Shown here: one piece after another, positions 47,430-59,337 of the stretch
How the letters are laid out: each line of letters starts with the position of its first letter
Position numbering within the stretch: position 1 is the first letter of the stretch
Source of the DNA: Cycas panzhihuaensis
Lineage: Eukaryota > Cycadophyta
DNA length: 64,000 nt
Reading direction: 5' to 3'
NCBI GenBank assembly: GCA_023213395.1
Contig: CM041465.1
Location: forward strand, 139,135,741 to 139,199,740
The notes under the pieces: generated by a model
Seen by the model: only the letters and a program-made list of their open reading frames with translations
Databases searched by the model: none
Told to the model about the DNA's origin: nothing
Position numbers and translations under genes: made by a program

Positions 47430-48720
47430 GACAATAGTTGTTATATTGACTCAGGTTGCTTAACCCACATAACTTATAAGGAATATCTATTTTATACCTT
47501 GGAAAAAAGCAAAAGAGATTCAATAATATTTGGAGATGATATATCCTATGAATTAGTTGGTAGAGGTAACATAGCTCTCATGATAGATATAGGAGAGTAT
47601 AGACACCTTGATGATGTATTATATGTTCCTGCCTTAAAAAAAAATCTATTATCAGTAGGACAGATGATGGGTCAAGATTACAAGTTCATCTTTGACAATG
47701 GTAAGTGTACAATCAAAGATAAGAGGAGAAACAAGACAATTATTGCAAAAGGTAAAATAACAAAAGATAGGTTGTTTAAACTTGTCCTTACTCTATTAGA
47801 TACTTATGTCCTAAGAACTATAGTTAAATTGGATAGTGACTTATGGCATAGGAGATTTGGACACCTTAACTATAGTTGTTTGGCCCTAATTAAAAGAATG
47901 GATATGGTTAATAGGTTGCCTAACATCGAATTGGACAAAACAATATATGAGGGATGCCTACTTAGTAAAGAACATAGAGAAAGTTTTCTAGATTTCAGTT
48001 ATCGGGCAACTAGTCTACTTTAGCTAGTCTATATAGATATCTGTGGTCCTATGGATGTCCCCTTATTAGCAGGTGCACACTATTTTATTACATTCATTGA
48101 TGACTACACTATGAAGACATGGGTGTTCTTCTTTAAGTTCGAATCGAATATATTTCAACACTTTGTTGACTTCAAAACCTTTGTGGAGCAATAAAGTGGG
48201 CACAAACTTCTCTCTCTAAGATCTGACAATAGGGGAGAATTTATCTCCAATGAATTTAAGGCATATTATGTACATCATAGGATTACAATGTAGCTCACCA
48301 ATCCTTATACCCCACAACAAAACAGTGTAGTAAAAAGAAAAAAATCATACTATTATAGAAATAGCAAGGTATATATTGAAGGATAAAAACCTGGGCCATG
48401 AATTTTAGGCAGAAGCAATTCATACATCGATTTATCTCCTCAATAGGTGCTCCACCAAAGCCCTAAGGTAGAAGATACTTGAAGAAGCTTAAATAGGCTA
48501 TAAGCCAAACACACATCACTTAAGAGTCTTTGGGTGCCTAGCCTATGCACATGTTCCTAATCAAAGGAGATCTAAGTTGGATGACCATAGTATCAAGTGC
48601 ATATTTCTTAGCTATAGTGAAACTTCAAATCATATAAAGTTTATGATCCTAAGTCAAAGAGGGTCATATTGAGTAGAGATGCTAAATTTTAGGAAGATGC
48701 TTATTATCAAGATAATCAAG
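47430..48720 (+). pseudogene. Copia protease and integrase domains of K
   Basis: The protease site near 47440-47480 reads YIDSGCLTHITYKEY, with the DSG intact. Gag-pre-integrase (47499-48023) is a 174-codon open frame with VLYVPALKKNLLSVGQM and LWHRRFGHLNYSCL. The integrase core follows with YIDICGPMDVPLLAG, FIDDYTMKTWVFF and SDNRGEFISNEF (about 48030-48260), DNGGEF having become DNRGEF. HLRVFGCLAYAHVP near 48520 ends the domain. Confidence 0.92.
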
Positions 48721-48779
48721 AATAGAGGAAATAAGTAGTAATCAATTTTGATAAATCCACCAAATCAAAATATGTGCCT

Positions 48780-50440
48780 CCTATATTTAACTCTAGATGA
48801 GTCATCAATGAGCTAAGTGGGGAGAGAACCTCCTCTCAATCTTCGCCACAAAATCTTCTAAAATGGGTTCAAAGGAATCATGATGTAGACAATATTTTGG
48901 ACAACAATCGAAGATCCACTTGCTCACATAATGTAACCTTTGCCCTCATGAACAAAGTTTTGGAGTCCCATGAGCCTCAAACTTTTGATAAGGCCAATAC
49001 ACATGTTTTTTGGAAAAAGGTGATGGAAGACGAATATCACTCAATTGTTAAAAATGACACTTGGGAATTGGTTAACTTACCTCCAAATAAAAGAGTAATT
49101 GACACTAAGTGGATCTATAAAACCAAGGTTCGATCTGATAGATTAATTAGTAAATACAAAGCTAGATTGGTCGCCAAAGGTTATGCTCTGAGAGAAGGCG
49201 TTCATTACAATAAAACATTTGTTCCTATTGCTTGAATGGAAATAATTCCAATGATAATGAGTTTAGTAACTTAAATAGGATGGAACGTCTATCAAATGGA
49301 CGTCAAATGTAATTTCCTCAACCCCTCAGTTTTGAAGTCGAGAGAGAAGAAAACAAAGTGTACAAACTCAAAAAGGTACTTTATGATTTGAAACAAGCAC
49401 CCAAGGCTTGATATTCCCAAATTGACAAATGCTTTAGAGACCAAGGCTTTGAAAGATCTCAAGCAGACCCAAATCTCTACATCAAAACCAAGGGAGATTC
49501 TATCCTAATTGTAGGACTCTATGTGGATGATATTATCTACACTGGAAATGACTCTCATCTTTAAGCCATGTATAAGGAGTTTGAAATGACAGATTTAGGA
49601 TTAATACATTACTTCATAGGTTTGGAGGTATGGCAAGATAAGAATGGCATCTTCATCTCCCAATAGAAATATACCTTAGATCTATTACAAAAGTTCAGGA
49701 TGACCAACTACAAATCATTAGCAACTCCAGCAAAAATAAGAATTAAGCTTTCCAAATTAGATGGCTCTATACCAATTGATCTTACACTTTATAGACAACT
49801 AATTGGCAATTTGATCTACTTGACATCCACTTAACTAGGTACAACACATTTAGTAAGTGTTGTATCCAGATTTATACAAGACCTAAAGACTACTCATTAG
49901 CAAACAACTAAAAGAATTCTTTATTATCTTAAAGACACTTCAAAATATAATCTTTACTATAAAGCTTCATCAAACTTCTGGTTAAAAAGCTATACATATT
50001 CAGATTGGATAGGTGGCATCAACGATAAAAAATCAACTTCAAGTTACATGTTCAGTATATGTTCGACAGCTATATCATAGAGCACTAAGAAATAAAATAT
50101 AGTCTCTCTATCTACAACTGAAGTAGAATATAAAGAAGCAATTACTAGTGCATATGAAATAGTGTGGTTGAGAAGACTATTGCAAGACTTTCAACTAAAA
50201 TAGAAAGGGCCTACAAGAATTTGGTGTGATAATTAGAGTACAATACAGATGGCAAAAAATATAGTTTTCCATGGCAGGATGAAATATATTGAGACACAGC
50301 ATCACTTTATTCAAAAACTAATACAAGCAAGAGAAATTGAATTGGTATATTATAACACTAAAGACCAAGTAGCAGACATCTTCATGAAAGCATTGGGTAA
50401 ATCAAATTTTAGAAATTCAGAGACAAGTTAGGAGTTTTTC
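48780..50440 (+). pseudogene. Copia RT and RNase H domains of K
   Basis: A 112-codon open block (48897-49235) has FWKKVMEDEYHSIVKNDTWE, LVNLPPNKRVIDTKWIYKTK and YKARLVAKGYALREGVHY. The catalytic box YVDD is intact at 49520-49531 (LYVDDIIYTGND). The block MTDLGLIHYFIGLEVW lies near 49590-49630. RNase H ends with MAKNIVFHGRMKYIETQHHF and VADIFMKALGKSNF (50249-50431). In-frame stops interrupt it elsewhere. Confidence 0.92.
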
Positions 50441-50451
50441 ACATTGGTCAT

Positions 50452-50463
50452 TATGTGGGAGAA
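50452..50463 (+). other. Polypurine tract of element K
   Basis: TATGTGGGAGAA directly before TGTTGGAATAAT of the 3' LTR. Confidence 0.8.
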
Positions 50464-50830
50464 TGTTGGAATAATACCCAATTAACTAATGCAAGTGTGT
50501 ACCTTGGGCCCCTCAATACCACCTTAGGCCTCCCTAGGACACTTCAGGCCACCTATCATCGTTAAGTAGTTACCAACAGTTGTCAAAGAGTTGACATAGC
50601 CACCACAGGTAAGTTATTTAATTATCTATTTAATATTTTAATATTTTTTTGAATTCTAAACATTTGTCAGGTAGAGACACCTGTCGCCTCCCCAAATTAA
50701 TCTATTTATAGGTGGGGAATACCTCCCTGGTATTTTTTAACATTGACAACTTATATTTCAAAAATTTTTACACGTTTACAATGATGAATACTCACCTATA
50801 ATCCTCCCACTCTGTACCTTGAAGCCAACA
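50464..50830 (+). repeat. 3' LTR of element K
   Basis: 367 bp, TG...CA ends intact, one base different in length from the 5' LTR. Confidence 0.94.
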
Positions 50831-50835
50831 AACAC

Positions 50836-51540
50836 AATATACCAAATATACATGGGAAAACCCTTTTGGATAAAAAATCCACCACAAAAAATCATTAGAT
50901 CACATTGATTCATGATTGGATGAATATACAATAAACTTTGGGATATTTATAATCCCCCAAGTGGTATCAACCCTTAAGGGTTATGTCCCTATATAAACTC
51001 ATACATTTTTATTCAACAATAACTAAACCACATTTAATATTAATACAAGTAGCTTAGCATTAACTGCCATGCTAACACAACTCTTCAAATATACATCACC
51101 CAAACTAGCAAGTAAGATGATTATTCTAGTCCTTTCTTACTTATCTCTCATAAACCTTGTTGAATAGTACTCTAAGCTAACTTCTCTCCTAAGGATTAAG
51201 CTCTTCTTCATAAGCCTCCTCAAGCATGTGCAAGTATTCCTCTCCTAATGATTAATGTCTCTTTCACAAGTCTGCCCAAGCATATGTAAGTACTTAGCCC
51301 TTTATCACTTATAACTAGTACAACATGAAACTCATTGAAGTCAAATATGCTAGACAATCCTTAATCTCTTTGATGTCTTAATTTTGTTGGTTTGTATAAT
51401 GATATTCTTCAACCTTAAGAACTTTTTCAATATGTTCAATAGGTGTTGATTGACATTACTCAACCACATGACCTATTCAAATTTCCCAACTTGTTTATAC
51501 TATTTTGATTACTTTGCAATGGATCTGGCATCCACTATAA
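50836..51540 (-). repeat. Element L: remnant of another Copia LTR hosting K
   Basis: At 50836-50890, read on the minus strand, GGTGGATTTTTTATCC and AAAGGGTTTTCCCATGTA have the form of a plant Copia U5 region. A TATA-like ATATAGGGACATAACC on the minus strand fits an upstream promoter. K cuts it at its inner end. Boundaries and the body of this element are not identified. Confidence 0.45.
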
Positions 51541-52347
51541 AAAAATATAAGTAAATTTGATAAATATTTCTTCAAAAATATATTTATATTGAATTGAATT
51601 AAGATGTGATGTCTTTATAAAATTTTGAGGGCATATAAATATATAGTGAAGCATCCCTTATAAAGAATTTTATCCTTAATTTAATATGCATTAAGTATTA
51701 AGAATATAATTACAAAGTTTGTAATAAGTCCCTTCCCTTTTGAAATGTTTTATCCTCAAAGTATGGAAAATTTTTAGGGAATTCTTGTATATATGCAAAA
51801 AGCAATTTTTTAGTTGATTATTGGTTTGTTTATTGTTAAATTATTCTTTTATTGGAATGTATATGGAGTATAACTTAGTGATATAATCTACTTTCCATTG
51901 GTTTCTCTTTGATGTAGGTGTGTATTTAGATTTAGACGAAGATATTTCAAATAATTAGTGGATCTTTCCTTCACATTGAAAAAGAATCAAGTTCTGATCA
52001 TGATTCCATGTGTATATTTCCAATATCTTAAACCATTCAACTCCAAGTGTGACATTTATGTCTCCCATAGAGAATGTGCAATAATTAGTGCAAAATGTGA
52101 GGGTATTGATTTAAAGTTATTGGCTAATGAGCTCTCTATCATAGTGTATCTATTTGTTGCCTAGCATGTCTATTCGCAAAGTCTTAGATCCATCAACGAA
52201 AAGCCCCAAATAGTTTGTAACCTTGGTGTTTACAAAGTTGTGAGTACTTCGTAGGTCAATAAGAAAGACTATGTTTTCCTTATGTATGAGTCATTATAGT
52301 TTGATCGTGTTGGATTATGGGTTGCTTGATTTAGTTACTAAGAAGAT
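51541..52347. other. AT-rich interval without recognisable genes
   Basis: One 68-codon frame (51958-52164) has no assignable feature. Nothing else is supported. Confidence 0.45.
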
Positions 52348-52602
52348 TGATCGAATTAAAGGACAAGAACATAGAAGAAAAAATGCATACAAAGAATTAG
52401 AAACCAATAATTTGTAAGGAAGGTGATGTTGATGAACACCAAGGTCTTCAAACCCTCTATAGATGTAGGCAGCACCGAGAGGATTTAATACACCTCTCAA
52501 GGTCCACCACTGCCTATCATTAACAAACACTTAATAATATATTCATATGAAATATTAGCCTGGGATATGGGTAATTACCCTAATGTGAGTATTATTTTAA
52601 CG
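52348..52602 (-). repeat. 3' LTR of element M
   Basis: On + it begins TGATCGAATTAAAGGACAAG. The inner end TTATTTTAACG at 52602 abuts the purine stretch GGGAGAAA (minus). An alternative outer end is TGTTGGATTATGG at 52308. Confidence 0.6.
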
Positions 52603-52619
52603 TTTCTCCCTCATAATGC

Positions 52620-54190
52620 CCATTTGGAGAGACTCCAAGTTTATCTCTAAATTTAATAAACTTTACTTTGCCAAATGCCTTTGTGAAGATGTCTACTACC
52701 TATTTTTCAGTACTACAATAGACTAACTCCAATTTGCCATATTGTACTAACTCTCTAATGAAGTGATGTTGTGTTTTATCTTACCATAAAACACTAGATT
52801 CCTTATCATCTGAATTGTATTTTGATTATCACAAAATAATTATGTCAGACCGATTTATTATTCCTGTAAATCTTGAAGTAATCTCCTAAGCCAAATTATT
52901 TCATAAGCTCCTATTACAGCTAGTTTATATTTTGTTTCTATAGTAGAGAGAGATATTGTTACTTGTTTCTTTGAACTCTATGCTACTGCTACTTAACCCA
53001 AACTAAATTCATAACTTGAAGTAGATTTCTTATCATTTATACAACCTACATAGTTTAAGTTTGTATAACCAATCAACTTGTAATTCCTTTATGACATGTA
53101 ATATAAACTATACTCAATAGTACCTTTGAGATACTTGAGAACCCTTTTGGTTACCTACTAAAATTTTACCTTTGACTCATGCATAAACTTGGAAACCACG
53201 CTTACTGCATACATAATGTCTAGTTGAGTTGAAATCAAGTAAATAAGGCTCCCAATAAACTATCTATAAAGTATAGAGTGTAGGATCAACTAATTCAGAC
53301 TCCTTGAACTTAGACAATTTCAAACCAATCTCTATTGGTGTTGCAAGTGGCTTGCAACTATCCATGTTGAATTTGTATAACATATATAATATGTATTTCT
53401 TTTGTGATACAAATATCTCTTTTTCATCCTACCATACTTTAATGCCTAAAAAATAATGCATAAGTCCCAAGTATGTCATTTTAAACTCTTTGCATATATC
53501 TTCCTTAAACTTTTGTGGCAAGTAATTATAATTCATAGTATATACTAGGTCATCCTCATATAATCTCATAATTAGTATTGAGCTTCCTTCTAATTTTATA
53601 TACAAATTAGAGTCTGATTGGCTCATTAGGAATCCTTTGTCTTTAAAATATTTATCAATCCTAGAATATAATGCTTTAGGTACCTGTTTAAATTTATAGA
53701 AGGCCTTTTTAAGTTTATAGACATTGTCTTCCTCTCCATTCACTTTAAAATCCTTAGGTTGTTAAACATACATTTCTTTATCTACATAGTCATTCAAGAA
53801 GGCACTTTTCACATCTATTTAATGGACTGTTTAACATTGTTATATAACTAAGACCATAATTAATCTAATTATTTCTAACCTTATAATAGATATAAATATT
53901 CCATTATAATCTATTACTTCAATTTGTGCATAGCCTTTTGTAACTAATCTTGCCTCATATTTGTCAATAGATAAATATGATTTATACTAAGTCTTGTAGA
54001 CCCATTTTATCTGAATGGTATTATTTCTAGATGATAAATTAACTAACTCCCATGTGTCATTTTTCATTAAAGTATTGCATTCTTCTTTCATTACATTTTT
54101 CAATTTATCTTGGCTATTTGGCTCCTCAAAGTTTTGATGGTCATTTAACTCTATGACTTAGTTATGAGTATAAAGTTTACCCTTTGAGAT
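52620..54190 (-). pseudogene. Copia RT and RNase H domains of M
   Basis: The RNase H end reads DIFTKAFGKVKFIKFRDKLG near 52640-52700. The RT block 53429-53743 reads VYKLKKAFYKFKQVPKALYS, LMSQSDSNLYIKLEG and MTYLGLMHYFLGIKVW. The catalytic box is YEDD at 53549-53560, V having become E. The RT start region near 53990-54100 encodes a KNDTWELV-like motif. Broken by many stops. Confidence 0.9.
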
Positions 54191-55440
54191 CTTGTTATTC
54201 TTCCCCCAAAGTCAGTGTCTAAGATGTTTTGAGTGTTATAAGCTCTTTATACCCATTTTAGAACCTTTTGACTTGAAGTAGATGGTCTTATTTCATTTGT
54301 ACTAGGTATATTTATACCACTTGAGTTAGAGTCCACTTCAATCATAATGTTTTTGTCTTTGTCATTTTTATTAACCTCCTCTTGATTGAATTCATCTTCC
54401 TTGAAGATGACATCACTGCTCGTAATGATTCTTTTACTCTTAGGATCATACGATTTATAGGATCTTCATGAGTCACTATATCCTATAAATATGTACTTGG
54501 TGCTTTTGTCATTCAAATTTATCTTTCTTTGTTCTAGAATAAGTGCATAAGCTATGCACCAAAAAACTCTTAAGTTTTTAATGCTTAGTTTGTAACATAT
54601 TTAAGCTTCTTTAAGTGGAACCCATCTCATTGCCTAAGTTGTGCATTTATTCAACAAATAAATAATTGTATATACAACTTCTACTAAATATTCATTAGCA
54701 AGATGTTTATCCTTAAACATACTTCTAACCATTTCACTAATAATCATGTTTTTTCTTTCTATAATCCCATTTTACTGAGGGGCATAGGCATTTGTAAGTT
54801 GTTTCCTTATCCTAAAATATCTGTAATAATTCTTGAATTCATTTAAAATAAATTCTCTCCTATTATCTGATCTAAGGGTTAATATCTTATGCCCATTGTG
54901 TCTTTCAATCATGACTTTGAAGTCAATAATATATTAGAGTGCATTTGACTTGTATTTGAGAAAATAAACCCAAGTTATTCTTATAAACTCATCAATAAAA
55001 GTTATGAAATACTTGGCTCCACCAAGTGAAATCACATTTATTAGTTTACATAGATTCGTATATACTAGTTGAAAAGGCCTATTTGCCCTATACTTGTCAT
55101 TAAAAAATCATTTCCTTTATTGTTTGCTTAGTATACAACCTTCATGTACTTTTTTGCCATATTCAATATCAGGTATACATATCACCATTTCTATATCTTT
55201 CATTAATGCCAAGCTATTATAGTTTATATAGCCAAGTCTTTTATGCCAAGTCTTACTATCTATATTAATTAATACCTTTAAGGCATAGTAATCGGTTGGA
55301 AGAATCACTAATTTAAATAGTTTATCACTAGTCATTTGACCCTTAACAAGTATTGTTTTATTTCTTAATTTGTCCTTAATGGTATACTCCCTATTGTTAA
55401 AGATAACTTTGTATTTTTGCTTCATCATTTATCCCACCCA
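54191..55440 (-). pseudogene. Copia integrase and gag-pre-integrase of M
   Basis: Gag-pre-integrase (55117-55428) reads TWHKRLGYINYNSLALMKD and HEGCILSKQ. The integrase core to its left is recognisable, with FIDEF-like and SDNRREF-like blocks between about 54850 and 55030. The C-terminal link lies at about 54430-54540. Frame is lost repeatedly. Confidence 0.82.
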
Positions 55441-55909
55441 TAATAAGTTTTTCTTAAGTACGTAAATATGGAGTCCATCATTGATACATCTTATTTTTTC
55501 AAAGTCTATTTAGATAGCTACATTTCCTTTACCAATTGTAGCTTGAGTAATATTATTTCCAAATATGATTTTACTCTTTTTGGTGTTGTCAAACTCTTTA
55601 AACCATTCTTCTCTATGTGTTATATGAGTACAACATCATGAATCAATATACCATCTTCCTTTTTATTTGTTATCAAACTTGATAAGAAAAGTCTCTTATT
55701 TTCCTTTTATTCTTTAACTATTGTGTTAGTTGCTCCTTTTTGCATGTTGGATTTTTTTGTAAAATAATTCATTTCTAAGTATCCACTTCTATGATAATAA
55801 AAATATTGCATTGTTCCTCTACCTCTAGGACTCCTCCTCTTTTGTTATTGATTCCTTCCTCTCGGACTTTGTCCTTTACCTTTTCCTTGAACTCTAAAGC
55901 TTTATCCTT

Positions 55910-56050
55910 GGCTTTGATTAAATTGACCTTAAAAGTAATGTCATTATTCTTAATAAAATTGATTTTGACCTTGATGAAATTGACTTTGACCTTAATGACA
56001 TTGTCTTTGCCCTTGATAAGCTTGACGTTGTCTTTAATGAAATTACCATT
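55910..56050 (-). repeat. 18-bp tandem repeats coding for Gln-rich hexapeptides in gag of M
   Basis: The minus strand repeats a unit like GGTCAAAGTCAATTTCATCAA; in one frame it gives repeats of the form FHQGQS. Seen about six times with drift. A mirrored open frame on + (55791-56099) is a by-product. Confidence 0.7.
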
Positions 56051-56437
56051 AGTTTCTAAAGTTTTGAACTCTTCCCTTAGGAGATTGTCCTCTTCCTAAT
56101 CTTTGTTTTAGTGGTAAAAACATATTTTAATGATTCACTACCCCTATTTTTCTCTTTAATAACAAGTAACATTACACTAAGTTGATTAATCTTAAGTGTA
56201 GTTGGATCTTTAAAGACCTCAATACTTGTTGTAATTATTTCAAATATTTTAATATCACTCATATACCTTAGGATTTTTTTTACCACCCTTTGTTTACTAA
56301 TGACTTCTCTTGAGACCCTCATTTGATTGACTAGGCTTTGTACCTTAATTATAAAGTCCTTTATTTCTTTATTATTATTCATCCTACAATTATCAAATTT
56401 ACTCATTATTGTTTGGAGTTTTGATACAATAGCTCTT

Positions 56438-56505
56438 TTGTAAGTGGTCTTCAAAGTGTCTCATACCTCCTTTGCAAGTGGTCTTCAAAGTGTTTCATAC
56501 CTTCT
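56438..56505. repeat. 34-bp tandem duplication
   Basis: The unit containing AAGTGGTCTTCAAAGTGT occurs at 56442 and again at 56476. Because 34 is not a multiple of three it breaks the gag frame of M. Confidence 0.85.
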
Positions 56506-57741
56506 TTGATGTAGTCGCCTCACTAACTCTTAGAAATATGTGGTCCTCCAATGCATAGAAGATAAATGTCAATTATTCATCATCTTGTTTTCTATTCTCC
56601 TTGTAAGTCTTTTTTTGATCTTTAGTAGCATTAAGATCAAGTGCTTCATAACTTATTTTAATCAAATTCCACATATCTTTTGATACAAAGATAGGTTTCA
56701 TCTTTTGACTCCAATTCAAGAAATTGGTACTATCAAATTTAAGTACCATTATGTTGCTTATGCTAAAAGTCATGATAAAGAGATTACCTTAAAAGATAAA
56801 GATACAATGTTTTAAATGAAATGTTAAAATGTAATTAAATAAAACAATAAGGGCATTCAAAAAAACACAAACAAAATTGTCTCTCTTTAATTTCAAAATA
56901 TGTATAAGTGTTTCGATTAGAACTTAACCTTCTTCAAAGTAAAAAATTGTATTGATAGTGATTACAAGATAAAATTTTGTTAAGTTTGTTCAAAGGTCAA
57001 CTCATAGAAAGCTTACAAACTAGTATCAACTTTTATTGTAAAAATATTATATCAAATAATTTTTGAAGTACTTTAAAGATTATTCATTCAACAGAGGATC
57101 AAAATACGCGTCCAACACTTCAAACAACACTTGATTTTGATACTTTATAATCAATTTATGTTTTAAATAGTATAAGGAGGTCAAAATGATAGAAAGCCCT
57201 TTAGCACATAAATTATAAAGAAAATTTTCATCAACGTTCAGTCATTAAATGAGTTGTCAAATATAAACCTAACATAAACATGTAACCACTTATTTTGTTT
57301 AGGTGGAAATGAAGAACACTTTGGAGCTAATAAATTTGAAAAATGGATTCTGCAAATGACTGTTATGTTTATAGAAGCATAAATAGGTACACAAAATGGG
57401 ACAATCTCCTTAAAAAAAAATTGTAATTAAGCCCTTAAAAAATACTAATCTCTGGTCATTTGAATGTTGAATATGACCTGCAAGATATAAAATAATAGAA
57501 ACTACAAAATAGCATAAACTAATCAATTACTTTAAATAAATGTGCATATGTCAATATCAATTATACAAATAACTATTTCAAATAAGAGCATATAGTATAT
57601 AATAACTAATATAATATAAAATAACTAGTCAATGCTTCAAATAAACATATCAATATCTCTAGAGTATAGATTTGAAGATCAATCCAACAACATGATTATG
57701 ATCCTATTGTCCAAAACTACTTTGAGAGAGATAGAGACAGA

Positions 57742-57830
57742 GATGCCTTTGCTATTGTCGATTGAGCTCTGCTTAGGGATGCCTTCGCTATTGTCGATTG
57801 ACCTTCACTTAGAAATGCCTCCACCATCAT
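57742..57830 (+). repeat. 36-bp tandem repeats
   Basis: GATGCCTTTGCTATTGTCGA starts at 57742 and a near copy at 57778; a third partial, diverged copy starts near 57814. Period 36. Confidence 0.8.
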
Positions 57831-57848
57831 CCAAGGCTAGCTACATAA

Positions 57849-57948
57849 TGAAAATAAGTTGCTAAAAAAGGAGGGGGGTTTGGGTTGGAGGTCCCATACA
57901 TACTGAAAATAAGTTGCTGGGGGGGGGGGGGAGGGCGGGAGGTCCCAT
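57849..57948 (+). repeat. About 51-55 bp duplication with G-runs
   Basis: GAAAATAAGTTGCT (57850 and 57905) followed by a G-rich tract and GGAGGTCCCAT (57887 and 57938). The second copy has a run of 13 G at 57919-57931. Confidence 0.8.
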
Positions 57949-58821
57949 CGTATTAATTGTTCAACGGGCGATCCTGCGGGTGGACGAAATGAAGGTAAAT
58001 AAATAAAGTGGCTTATATGCATATTTATTATGTTTGCCCCATAAATATGCGTATGTAAATACACTGTTCTATATCACATCAAAAATGCAAAAAAACAGGT
58101 CTCAAATTACGATGCCCAGATCAGTTGGGAAAAACACGGGCGACGTGACTGATGAATGGCACCGCGCCCAAACGGAAAGTACTCCCGTAAACAGTCAATG
58201 ATAGATGGTGATCTGAAGATAAATGCAAAGAGATCACCTGTAGATATATTCACCCCTAGGAGCGAATCATCAGAAATTGGTATGTGATCTCTTATATTGG
58301 AATTATTACACGACAATGATAACCTGCAACAAGCACCACGTACAGACTTGATGTAAAACGTGGTAATGAGGACTCTGTCGAACTGAAAAACGAAGACGAC
58401 ACTTGCATCGAGTAAGAGGGAACAGACATGGTTGAATGGAGACTAGGAGAGTGTGCTAGATGAGACAATGGACAGAATAAATAGAATTGCACTTCAATGC
58501 ATTAATCAAAACCGCATACTAATGGACACCAAGCATATGCAGACAGAAACTAAATGTGGATGACTATCCACAACTTAAGTAGATTTGAACCCATATATAT
58601 TATTTGTTTCAAATGCAAATAACATAAACGCACTTCAACTCAACCACACAAATGTGCATTCCTTGAGTGAGTTGAGACCAACTACTCTCTAAGTGGATAA
58701 CCTTCTAAGGAAATAATTATTTACACTTCTACAAGCTTAGAGTGACTATTCACTATTTGTGTGAAGACAACTATTAGTAGTCATAAGTTCTTCTACATAT
58801 GTCTCTTCTTTGTAAATTTTT

Positions 58822-59112
58822 TCTTCTTCTTTTTTTTTTTTTTTAATATCTAGAGGAGAACTTGTAGTCACGCTTTCCGAAGAAATGGGGACTTCTAGGA
58901 TCTAATTTTTGTACTGCTTTTGTAGTAGCCACGCTTGGAGTTCATACCGCCATCGTACAGCTAGCGCACATGCAACGAACTTTGGTCGGACTACTTTCTT
59001 TGCACTAGCGGATGTCGGTCAGACTACTTTCCTGTGAAGTAATTTGCACTCATAAGTTTTGAACCTAGGTCTCTCCTTGATAATCGTCACATCTTACCAA
59101 TCCACCCAGCCC
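58822..59112 (-). mobile_element. tRNA-derived SINE
   Basis: On the minus strand a head of GGGGCTGGGTGGATTGGTAA contains an A-box-like TGGGTGGATTGG (59096-59107). A B-box-like GGTTCAAAACT (59054-59064) follows at about 33 bp, the spacing of an internal Pol III promoter. The body runs about 200 bp and ends in 15 A (58830-58844) plus an A/G tail. No ORF. I could not find a clear target duplication. It sits in the leader of M. Family not identified. Confidence 0.72.
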
Positions 59113-59337
59113 CATGAGACTAAAAGGAGGTGGCTCAAAGTTGCTCAGTAACCTAAAACCCGTTAAAGTGCAAATGCAATGCAGCATGCAAACTTCATAT
59201 AAGATATATATATAAATAAACAACACTCTCTAGCCATACACAAACACAAGATTTTTAGGATAGATTGAATGTGAGACAGGTAGTAGATCTAAATGGGAGT
59301 AGCCTCACTATGACAATAAGTGACAGGTTAAAACGTT

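Larger units (their letters stand above)
42702..50830 (+). mobile_element. Element K: complete, decayed Ty1/Copia retrotransposon (8.1 kb)
   Basis: LTRs of 368 bp (42702-43069) and 367 bp (50464-50830) enclose PBS, a leader of 3.2 kb, gag, protease, integrase, RT, RNase H and polypurine tract. Flanking pentamers AATAC (42697-42701) and AACAC (50831-50835) agree at 4 of 5 positions, consistent with a target duplication plus one transition. It has inserted in what looks like the U5 end of another LTR (L). The coding part is related to that of M. Confidence 0.93.
55441..56773 (-). pseudogene. Copia gag and protease site of M
   Basis: Gag starts at the ATG complementary to 56771-56773 (MTFSISNIMVLKFDSTNFLN), with KMKPIFVSKDMWNLIKISYE. 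The central part (56077-56454) has QMRVSREVISKQRVVKKILR. A Gln-rich repeat and the knuckle YFYYHRSGYLEMNY (55764-55805) follow, with all four zinc ligands replaced by tyrosine. The protease site near 55600-55650 reads WYIDS, stop, CCTHITHREEWF. A 34-bp tandem duplication (56438-56505) shifts the frame within gag. Confidence 0.9.
56774..58821 (-). other. Leader region of element M, left part
   Basis: About 2 kb, AT-rich up to 57600, then with short tandem repeats (57742-57948) and a less AT-rich block at about 57950-58500. No frame with an assignable domain. Small minus frames at 58107-58316 and 58292-58492 are unassigned. Confidence 0.5.

Noticed and set aside
55791-56099. 102-codon Leu/Thr/Ser-rich frame on +
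   Set aside because: It is the complement of the Gln-rich gag repeats of M, not a separate gene.
58107-58492. Minus-strand small frames as a possible host gene
   Set aside because: Short, no domain, no splice structure I can support; left as part of an unresolved block.
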